From: Verrucomicrobiota bacterium
Lineage (GTDB): Bacteria > Verrucomicrobiota > Kiritimatiellia > CAIQIC01 > Lenti-01
Length of the DNA: 8,925 nucleotides
Direction: 5' to 3'
NCBI GenBank assembly: GCA_022709625.1
Contig: JAKLIL010000057.1
Coordinates: 1 to 8,925, forward strand
Within the stretch, counting starts at the first letter, position 1. The number at the start of each line of letters is the position of its first letter. Below, one piece after another: positions 1-5,317 of this stretch. The position numbers and the translations under genes were made by a program. Below the pieces are notes generated by a model. It saw only the letters and a list, made by a program, of their open reading frames with translations, searched no databases and was not told the DNA's origin.

Positions 1-372
1 CACGTTGGACTTCAGCACATAGCGCAAGCCGTCCAGCGTATCCACGTCCAGCGGATCCCCCAGCGCGACCGTCAGGATGTTGTCGTTCTTGAAGACCGGC
101 ACCACCTTGTAGCGCTGCGCCACGTCCCCCGGCACCATGTCGAGCACTTCGCGCGGAATGTCCAGCCCCGTCAGGCTGATCATTTCCATGCCGAACTGGC
201 TGGCCAGCGCCTTCAGCATGTCCAGCTTGGACACGCCCCCGTCCCGCGCCAGCACTTCCATGACCCCGAGATCTTCCTGCGTCGCCAACTGCCGGGCCGC
301 AATCGCCTGGTCCCGCGTCACCAAGCCGACGTTTTCAAGGATTTCCAGGATGTAGTCGTCGTTCGAAGTCAA
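1..372 (-). CDS. GspE/PilB-type secretion or pilus ATPase, N-terminal part (cut by window edge)
   Basis: This is the first 124 codons of a gene that continues beyond the left edge. The protein begins (M)TSNDDYILEIL and carries an MshEN/T2SSE_N-type domain: a helical segment of about residues 4-55 (with LVTRDQAIAARQ and the second-half motif DLGVMEVLARDGG), then LKALASQFGM, and a second subdomain with DMVPGDVAQRYKVVPVF and LTVALGDPLD. That second part is typical of the region preceding the ATPase core in GspE, PilB and MshE proteins, which power type II secretion or type IV pilus assembly from the cytoplasmic face of the inner membrane. The Walker A/B core lies outside the window, so GspE and PilB cannot be separated. 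The first MshEN half lacks the usual RLG motif, so c-di-GMP binding is uncertain. The start is TTG at 370-372, chosen because AAGGAG sits 7 nt upstream and no in-frame ATG fits. It lies 165 nt after lpxB, so it may have its own promoter. Confidence 0.85.
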   Translation of the reverse strand, partial: MTSNDDYILEILENVGLVTRDQAIAARQLATQEDLGVMEVLARDGGVSKLDMLKALASQFGMEMISLTGLDIPREVLDMVPGDVAQRYKVVPVFKNDNILTVALGDPLDVDTLDGLRYVLKSNV

Positions 373-379
373 GAGGCCG

Positions 380-385
380 CTCCTT
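380..385 (-). promoter_or_regulatory. Ribosome binding site deciding the TTG start of the GspE/PilB gene
   Basis: On the minus strand the sequence reads AAGGAG, a near-complete Shine-Dalgarno, with a 7-nt spacer to TTG at 370-372. A nearby upstream ATG (392-394) is in another frame. This site is the main reason for accepting the TTG start. Confidence 0.75.
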
Positions 386-401
386 GGTCGCCATGCTGGC
401 C

Positions 402-420
402 CCGCGGCATGCCGCCGCGG
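402..420 (-). promoter_or_regulatory. GC-rich hairpin in the leader of the GspE/PilB gene
   Basis: A perfect 7-bp inverted repeat (CCGCGGC and GCCGCGG around a 5-nt loop) lies 16 nt upstream of the AAGGAG ribosome binding site. In RNA it would fold into a very stable stem in the 5' leader. No U-run follows it, so it is not an ordinary terminator. Its role (mRNA stability, translation control or none) is inference, and GC-rich DNA makes such stems by chance fairly often. Confidence 0.3.
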
Positions 421-450
421 TCAGGCCGTCCGCCCAGCATTTTGCGTAGA

Positions 451-480
451 AAAGTACCCCTCCCGCCCCCTCCGACGCAA
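451..480 (-). promoter_or_regulatory. Weak promoter candidate for the GspE/PilB gene
   Basis: On the minus strand TTGCGT (475-480) and TACTTT (451-456) are separated by 18 nt. Each matches the sigma-70 consensus at about half its positions. The -35-like TTGCG recurs in the tRNA promoter candidate at the other end of the window. If real, transcription would begin near 444 and give a leader of about 70 nt containing the hairpin at 402-420. Support is weak. Confidence 0.25.
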
Positions 481-491
481 GCTTGGATTTA

Positions 492-512
492 GGCGGCCAG
501 ACGCGGTCCGCC
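492..512 (-). terminator. Possible hairpin terminator after lpxB
   Basis: Downstream of the lpxB stop the minus strand can form a 7-bp stem (GGCGG-A-CC pairing with GGCCGCC, one bulged A, 6-nt loop). It is followed by TAAATCC rather than a U-run, so classical intrinsic termination is doubtful. It could instead protect the 3' end of the operon mRNA. A second small stem (CCGGC/GCCGG) lies immediately on its lpxB side. Confidence 0.3.
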
Positions 513-537
513 GGCCCGGCCGGGGGCTCGCCAAGGA

Positions 538-1686
538 TCAACCCAATGCCTCGGCCACGAGTTGCCCGGCCGACTTGACCGGACCGCCGCCGGCCAACGC
601 CGCGGCGATTTCCTCCATGCCGGCCAGTTGCGCCTGCCGTGCGGGCGTGTCGGCGATCAGCGGTTCGAGCGCATCGGCCATGGCATGCGGCCGGGCCGCG
701 CCCTGGATGAACTCCGGGCAAAGCGTGCGACCGAGAATCAAATTGACCATCCCGATCCACTTGACTTGAATCAGCAGGCGACCGAGCCAATAGGTCGACG
801 GCCCCATGCGGTACACCACGATCATGGGACATTTCAGGAGGGCCGTTTCGACCGTGGCGGTGCCGGAGCAAACCAGCGCGGCGCGCGCTTGCCGCGCCAC
901 CTCGCGCATTTGGCCGGAAACGACGCCAATGGCCACCTGTTCCTCTGCCGGCCGCGCCGCCAATTGCGCTTCAACCTGCGCGCGGATCTCGTCGCTGGCC
1001 GCGGGAATGAGAAACGACAACTCCGGATTGCGGCGGCGCAATTCCCGCGCCGCGGCGAGCATCGCCGGCAGAACGCGCGCGATCTCCTGCCGGCGGCTGC
1101 CGGGCAGAATGCCCACCCGCTGCGCGCCCGACGGCCACGGCAGCGTTGGCGTCGGCTCCGCCAGCGTGCGGCGAATCGATTCGACCAGCGGATGCCCGAC
1201 GAAAACGGTCTTGAGCCCCGTCCCGCGGAATACATCCACCTCGAAGGGAAAAATCACCATCAGCAGATCGAGGGTCTGCACCATCTTGGGAATGCGGCTC
1301 TTGTGCCAGGCCCAGACCATCGGGCTGACGTAGTAGTACACCGGAATGCCACGGACATGCGCCTGCGCGGCCAGACGCAGGTTGAAACCCGGATAGTCCA
1401 CCAACACCACGGCGGCGGGCCGTTCCGTGTCCAGCATGCGCACCATTTGCCGGAAAACCCGGCGGAAAAACGGATAGCGGGCCAGCACTTCGAAAAAGCC
1501 CATGACGGCCATTTCGCGGGCATCCACCACCGTGCGAACGCCCGCGGCGCGCAGGGCGTCGCCGCCGATGCCGAAAAGTTCGACGTCGCTCCGCGCGGCG
1601 CGCAGGTCGCGTACGAGCCGGGCCGCGTGCTGGTCCCCGGACGGCTCGCCGGCGACGATGAGGATTTTCCTGGGTGCGGCCGCCAT
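538..1686 (-). CDS. lpxB: Lipid-A-disaccharide synthase LpxB
   Basis: LpxB is a peripheral inner-membrane glycosyltransferase (GT19) that joins lipid X to UDP-2,3-diacylglucosamine, forming the tetraacyl disaccharide 1-phosphate core of lipid A and releasing UDP. The protein is 382 residues, the same length as the E. coli enzyme. Family motifs run in order: GEPSGDQHAA (13-22), GIGGDALRAAG (39-49), VMGFFEVLARYP (61-72), VDYPGFNLRLA (96-106), YYVSPMVWAW (118-127), FPFEVDVF (146-153), VGHPLVES (163-170), ILPGSRRQEI (193-202), GTATVETALL (275-284) and CPEFIQ (323-328). Asp97 corresponds to the catalytic Asp98 of E. coli. The ATG start has GGAG 8 nt upstream. The gene follows lpxI by 21 nt, and the two products act in successive steps, which supports both calls. 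Nothing is truncated. Confidence 0.97.
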   Translation of the reverse strand: MAAAPRKILIVAGEPSGDQHAARLVRDLRAARSDVELFGIGGDALRAAGVRTVVDAREMAVMGFFEVLARYPFFRRVFRQMVRMLDTERPAAVVLVDYPGFNLRLAAQAHVRGIPVYYYVSPMVWAWHKSRIPKMVQTLDLLMVIFPFEVDVFRGTGLKTVFVGHPLVESIRRTLAEPTPTLPWPSGAQRVGILPGSRRQEIARVLPAMLAAARELRRRNPELSFLIPAASDEIRAQVEAQLAARPAEEQVAIGVVSGQMREVARQARAALVCSGTATVETALLKCPMIVVYRMGPSTYWLGRLLIQVKWIGMVNLILGRTLCPEFIQGAARPHAMADALEPLIADTPARQAQLAGMEEIAAALAGGGPVKSAGQLVAEALG

Positions 1687-1707
1687 GCTCAGCGCTCCGT
1701 CCGCCGC

Positions 1708-2574
1708 CTACCCGCCCGCGCCCGGCGGTGCGTTCTCATAGGCTACGAACGCCAGGCCAAGCCGGTTGGCCTCGGCCACCAGTTTCTCGCGCTCGAGCAG
1801 GATCGTCCGCTTGGCCTCCACGGCCAGACACGACGCCTTCGCTTTTTTGAGGCTCCGGAAGGTCCGTAGACCGATGATCGGAATGTCGAAGCGCATGTCG
1901 TGGCCGTGCTTGGCGGCCTTGACCACGACGGCGCCCGGACCGCCCAGCTTGCCGGCCCGCCGGATCGTTGCATCCGTGCCTTCGAATCCCTCCACGGCGA
2001 GAATCGTGCCGTCCTTCAACGCCACCGTCTGCCCGATCTCGAGCCCGCTGGTCACTTTGGCGACCTGTATGCCAAGGCGGATGTCCGCTTGTTCGCGCGT
2101 ATCGGGACCCCGCTGTCCCAACATGCCGGCGGTGGGCATTTCGGTTTCCATGAAGCGATAGGCTGGGAGCATGTCCACGCCGATGGTCTTCAATTCGTCC
2201 GCCAGCGCCCCGAAAATCGTGTGGGCGTTCTTGGTTTTCAGGCTCCGCAGGATGGCCAAGGCCCGGGCATCGGGTCGTAGATGGAACAAACGCGTGGGCC
2301 GAATCTGCCCCGCCATGACCATTTTCGCAACCCCGGCCGCCTTCACGGCGGCCTTCAGTTCCTCGACGCGCCCCAACGGCAGCCAGATCGTCTCATCCGC
2401 GTATTTCTGGACGATCCGCTCCGCATCGCCCTTGAACGCGAAGGCCACGATGCGCTTGACGCCCTGGGCGTGGGCCGAACGCGCCAGTTGCCAGGGATAG
2501 GAACCGCTGCCCGCAAGGAGACCGAGGGACTCGGGCATTTCCGCCGGGGCAAGTGGATTCATGCCGGGCATCAT
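1708..2574 (-). CDS. lpxI: UDP-2,3-diacylglucosamine pyrophosphatase LpxI
   Basis: LpxI hydrolyses UDP-2,3-diacylglucosamine to lipid X and UMP, supplying one substrate of LpxB. It is unrelated to the LpxH enzyme that does this step in E. coli. The 288-residue protein has the two-domain LpxI pattern: an N-terminal domain opening with GLLAGSGSYP (18-27) and containing MAGQIRPTRLF (87-97), then a C-terminal DUF1009 domain with VVVKAAKHGHDMRFDIP (216-232), IGLRTF (234-239) and AVEAKRTILLER (251-262). The conserved acidic residue reported as catalytic in the Caulobacter enzyme is probably Asp226 or Asp230 here. The start is the first of two adjacent ATGs (2572-2574), because it makes an ATGA overlap with the stop of the upstream YdjM-family gene and has AAGG 7 nt upstream. 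Starts at 2571 or 2562 are possible and would shorten the protein by 1 or 4 residues. Translation is probably coupled to the upstream gene. Confidence 0.95.
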   Translation of the reverse strand: MMPGMNPLAPAEMPESLGLLAGSGSYPWQLARSAHAQGVKRIVAFAFKGDAERIVQKYADETIWLPLGRVEELKAAVKAAGVAKMVMAGQIRPTRLFHLRPDARALAILRSLKTKNAHTIFGALADELKTIGVDMLPAYRFMETEMPTAGMLGQRGPDTREQADIRLGIQVAKVTSGLEIGQTVALKDGTILAVEGFEGTDATIRRAGKLGGPGAVVVKAAKHGHDMRFDIPIIGLRTFRSLKKAKASCLAVEAKRTILLEREKLVAEANRLGLAFVAYENAPPGAGG

Positions 2575-3143
2575 AACGCGGCCTTGAATATCGTCCAGCC
2601 TCTCTTTGCCCAGATGCAGGCCGCCAAAATGGCAAACCCCGCGGCCAATTCGATGGCCAAGGGACGGACGTTGGCCATGCCAACGACCTCCGCCAAGGAG
2701 GCTTTTTCCCAAGCGGGCAGCAGGGCGAAAGGCGCCAACATGGCCACATGCGAAAAAGGCCACCCCAGCGGAAAGCCGCAGGGAGGGCTCCGGTCGGCGG
2801 TTACCCCGTCGATCGCCAAATGGCTGCCGGCCAATGCCAGGAGGAACACCGCCGCGCGCCAACCGAATCGCGCCGGTTGCCACGCCCGGCCCACCAGCAA
2901 AATACCCGCCGTGGCCAGAACGACCCACGCCAAGCTATGCGTGGCCAGTTGATGCGCGGCGTTGAGGTGGCCCCGCCACAGGCCGGGCAGATAGTCGATG
3001 TCCGGCAAACACGCCGCAACGGCCCCGGCCACCAGCAGCGGCAGGGTTTTGCGAAACGATGCAAAAAGCGGGAGACTTCCATCTCCCGCCAGCACATAGG
3101 CCAGCCCGGCTCCGGTCAATCCATGGAATACCGGAGAGGCCAT
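2571..3143 (-). CDS. YdjM-family (DUF457) membrane-bound metal-dependent hydrolase
   Basis: This is a 190-residue multi-pass inner-membrane protein of the YdjM type, a family annotated as metal-dependent hydrolases but without an established substrate. Conserved metal-ligand-like positions are all present: His7 near the N-terminus, PDID (Asp48, Asp50), the HQLATHS segment (His64, His69) and SHLAIDGVT (His108, Asp112), followed by the family's late motif GFPLGWPFS (123-131). Hydrophobic stretches at about 33-45, 71-86, 97-113, 132-143 and 162-177 suggest four or five membrane segments, with the His/Asp residues near segment ends. The ATG is the first possible start after the preceding gene's stop 15 nt upstream and has no clear Shine-Dalgarno, so it may rely on coupling. 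Its stop overlaps the lpxI start (ATGA), tying it to lipid A synthesis. A role in envelope lipid metabolism is inferred from context only. Confidence 0.85.
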   Translation of the reverse strand: MASPVFHGLTGAGLAYVLAGDGSLPLFASFRKTLPLLVAGAVAACLPDIDYLPGLWRGHLNAAHQLATHSLAWVVLATAGILLVGRAWQPARFGWRAAVFLLALAGSHLAIDGVTADRSPPCGFPLGWPFSHVAMLAPFALLPAWEKASLAEVVGMANVRPLAIELAAGFAILAACIWAKRGWTIFKAAL

Positions 3144-3158
3144 GCGGCTGGAATGGCC

Positions 3159-4130
3159 CTATTTTCCCAAGGCGCGCCGGACGGCGAAGGCCAGATCCTG
3201 GCCGCGCAGGTCGCGCGCAATCACCATGCCGTTTTGGTCGAGCAGATAGCTCGTCGTTTCGCCGAAGATGCCCAACGGCTTGGTCAGTTCGGGAGCGCCC
3301 GCCACCACCGGCCAAGGCAGGCCCAGAGCTTCCAAACCGGCGGCGTTAGGTTCGAGGCAGATGCCGACGACCTCGAAGCCCGCATCGTGGTAGCGGTTGT
3401 AAACCTCTCGGGTTTGGGGCAGCACTTCTTCCCAAATCTTCCAGCCGCGCGCAAAGAAATCGACCAGCACCACTTTGCCGCGCAAGCTCGACAGCGTGAA
3501 ACTCTGCCCGCGCACGTCGGTCAAGGTTGCATCCGGCAGCACCACGCCGGGGGCGCTCTTCGCCCGCACCAGCGCCTTTTCCATGATCGTCAGCGGCAGG
3601 GAATCCCCCTCGGTGGCGTTGGGCCGGGCCACGACGAGCGGATCGCCGGGTTGCGTCAGGCCCGACCAGGCGTAGGGTTTGGGATCGTAGTACTTGCTGG
3701 CCTTGTAGGCCGCGATCGTCTCCGCCACCGCGGCGGCGTTGCCCGCTTCCGCCTGCAGTTCGGCTTCCTTGACGAACAGCCGGGACGCATCGATGCCGGC
3801 CATCTTGGCAACCTTCTTGCGGGCGGCGGCGAGGGTTTGAGTCGCTTCCGGATAGCGCCGGCGCATGTCGCCCAGCACCATGGCCTTGATCACGGCCGCC
3901 GTGACGATCGCGTTGCCGTCGTCGCGGGCGGAAGCATCGGACACGAGTGCTTCCACGCTTTGGTCGATCGCCGCCCATTCCTTTTCGGAATAGTAGCCAT
4001 GGCCCATGCTTTGCAGCTTGCTCAGCACCGCGTTGTACTTGGCCTCGAACGAGGCCGCATCCTGTCCAAAGGCGCCGGCAACCGCCGCCAGCACCATCCC
4101 GCACGCCAAGCCCATCAGAATTTTGCGCAT
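3159..4130 (-). CDS. Exported thioredoxin-fold (TlpA/redoxin-like) protein lacking the CXXC active site
   Basis: The 323-residue protein starts with a signal peptide: MRK, a hydrophobic core of about residues 4-21, and likely cleavage near AFG-QDA (22-23). A helical, perhaps TPR-like region (about 25-195) precedes a TlpA/AhpC-like domain (about 196-323). That domain is recognised from TLTDVRGQSFTLSSLRGKVVLVDFF, then VYNRYHDAGFEVVGICLE, LPWPVV and TSYLLDQNGMVIARDLRG. Where family members read WCxPC, this one has Trp230-Lys-Ile-Trp233, and the cis-proline before the TT motif is also missing. Cys258 is the only cysteine in the mature protein. It should therefore sit in the periplasm without thiol-disulfide activity, perhaps as a binding or scaffold domain. 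The ATG has a strong AAGGAG 6 nt upstream. It lies 71 nt after carA and 15 nt before the YdjM-family gene. Its function is unknown. Confidence 0.85.
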   Translation of the reverse strand: MRKILMGLACGMVLAAVAGAFGQDAASFEAKYNAVLSKLQSMGHGYYSEKEWAAIDQSVEALVSDASARDDGNAIVTAAVIKAMVLGDMRRRYPEATQTLAAARKKVAKMAGIDASRLFVKEAELQAEAGNAAAVAETIAAYKASKYYDPKPYAWSGLTQPGDPLVVARPNATEGDSLPLTIMEKALVRAKSAPGVVLPDATLTDVRGQSFTLSSLRGKVVLVDFFARGWKIWEEVLPQTREVYNRYHDAGFEVVGICLEPNAAGLEALGLPWPVVAGAPELTKPLGIFGETTSYLLDQNGMVIARDLRGQDLAFAVRRALGK

Positions 4131-4136
4131 CTTCTT

Positions 4137-4142
4137 CTCCTT
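4137..4142 (-). promoter_or_regulatory. Strong ribosome binding site of the thioredoxin-fold gene
   Basis: AAGGAG on the minus strand, 6 nt before the ATG at 4128-4130. It decides between this ATG, which opens directly with a signal peptide, and an in-frame TTG at 4176-4178 that would place 16 polar residues before the hydrophobic core. Confidence 0.75.
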
Positions 4143-4201
4143 CAAATTTGCGCTGCCATTTTGCCCGCTTCCCCGCAAAAGACAATGGAAAAAGGCGCCG
4201 G

Positions 4202-5317
4202 CTACATCAGCGCGCGAAACCGCGCAAAGGCCGCCAGGGCGTCGTGGGGCCCCGGCGCGGCTTCGGGGTGGTACTGTAGCGAAAACGCCGGGTACTTCTT
4301 GGCTTCCAGCCCTTCGATCGTCCGGTCGTTCAGGCTGAGGTGCGTGATCTCGGCGGCGGCCGGATCGAGGCTGTCGGCGTCCACCATGTAGTTGTGGTTC
4401 TGCGAGGTAATCTCGACGGTCTTTGCGCGCAGATCCAGCACCGGGTGGTTGCAGCCGTGATGGCCGAACTTGAGCCGGCGGGTCTTGCCGCCCAAAGCGA
4501 TTCCCAGCAACTGGTGCCCGAGGCAGATGCCCATGATTGGCACCTTCCCAAGCAGCCCCTGCACCGTCGCGATGGCGTAATGCAGCGCCGCCGGATCGGC
4601 CGGCCCGTTCGAGAGCAGCACCCCGGCGGGCTTGAGCTTCAGCACGTCAACGGCGGTGCTTCTCGCCGGCAACACCCGCACCCGGAAGCCTTCCCGCGAC
4701 AGCAGGCGCAGGGTGTTGAACTTGATGCCGTAATCCAATACCGCCACGAGCGGCGCCTGCGCGGGAACGTTGGCGGGCCAGTCGTAGGCGTCCGCCGTGG
4801 ATACCTTCGTGGCGTAGTCTTGCCCGTCGAGTCCTTCCCACGCGCGGGCCTTCTCCACGGCCGCTTCGGGCGAAACCGAACCGGTCGCGCACAGGAACGC
4901 CTTCTGCGTCCCGCCTTCGCGCAGTTTCAGCGTCAGCGCGCGCGTATCGAGTCCCGCCAGCGCCGGCACGCCCCAGCGCGCCAACGCGTCCGCCAGCGTA
5001 TCCTCCGCGCGCCAGTTCGACGGCGGATTCATTTCGCGGATCAACAACCCGGCGGCATGGATGGCGCGGGATTCGTAGTCCTCGCCGTTGAAACCCGTGT
5101 TGCCGATTTCGGGCATCGTCAGCGTCACGATCTGGCCGGCGTAGGAGGGATCCGTCAGGATTTCCTCGTAGCCGGTCATGCCGGTGTTGAAGACCACTTC
5201 GCCCAGCCGGTCCATCGGCGCCCCGCAGGACCAGCCGCGGATCACCGTGCCGTCGGCCAGCGCCAAAAACGCCCGTTTTTCGCGCCGCGCCAGCCAGTTG
5301 TACGCCGCGGCCGTCAT
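4202..5317 (-). CDS. carA: Carbamoyl-phosphate synthase small (glutaminase) subunit
   Basis: CarA hydrolyses glutamine and passes ammonia through a tunnel to CarB for carbamoyl phosphate synthesis in the cytoplasm, feeding pyrimidine and arginine synthesis. The 371-residue protein has the CPSase small-chain N-terminal domain (ALADGTVIRGWSCGAP at 19-34, GEVVFNTGMTGYEEILTDPSY at 39-59, MPEIGNTGFN at 68-77, GLDTRALTLKLRE at 122-134). This is followed by a class I glutamine amidotransferase domain from about residue 188. The catalytic triad is visible: Cys265 in GICLGHQL, and His350 and Glu352 in QYHPEA. TSQNHNY (304-310) is also family-typical. The start ATG overlaps the carB stop as ATGA, with GGAAGG immediately before it, implying translational coupling. 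The length is close to the usual 370-380 residues. It lies downstream of carB, the reverse of the common order. Confidence 0.97.
   Translation of the reverse strand: MTAAAYNWLARREKRAFLALADGTVIRGWSCGAPMDRLGEVVFNTGMTGYEEILTDPSYAGQIVTLTMPEIGNTGFNGEDYESRAIHAAGLLIREMNPPSNWRAEDTLADALARWGVPALAGLDTRALTLKLREGGTQKAFLCATGSVSPEAAVEKARAWEGLDGQDYATKVSTADAYDWPANVPAQAPLVAVLDYGIKFNTLRLLSREGFRVRVLPARSTAVDVLKLKPAGVLLSNGPADPAALHYAIATVQGLLGKVPIMGICLGHQLLGIALGGKTRRLKFGHHGCNHPVLDLRAKTVEITSQNHNYMVDADSLDPAAAEITHLSLNDRTIEGLEAKKYPAFSLQYHPEAAPGPHDALAAFARFRALM

Noticed and set aside
335..871. Minus-strand open frame containing MATKERPLDFERR, bridging lpxB and the GspE/PilB start
   Set aside because: It overlaps the end of lpxB in another frame, and its ATG at 392-394 is out of frame with the ATPase. 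The AAGGAG inside it serves the TTG start.
562..1869. A 435-codon plus-strand open frame opposite lpxB, and a similar 440-codon one at 4340-5662 opposite carA
   Set aside because: Both are mirror frames of well-identified genes with the same Arg/His-rich composition and no recognisable domain.
2575..2928. A 118-codon N-terminal extension of lpxI
   Set aside because: The extension overlaps the YdjM-family gene in another frame, and LpxI homology begins only after 2574. The ATGA overlap start gives a normal-length protein.
4101..4130. Possible lipobox (Leu-Ala-Cys10) in the signal peptide of the thioredoxin-fold protein
   Set aside because: The hydrophobic core before Cys10 is too short, Gly at -3 is a poor fit, and the hydrophobic stretch continues past it, so an ordinary signal peptide is more likely.
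2748..4391. A 547-codon plus-strand open frame spanning the YdjM, thioredoxin-fold and carA regions
   Set aside because: It crosses gene boundaries, has low-complexity Arg/Gln/His-rich composition and lies antisense to three supported genes.
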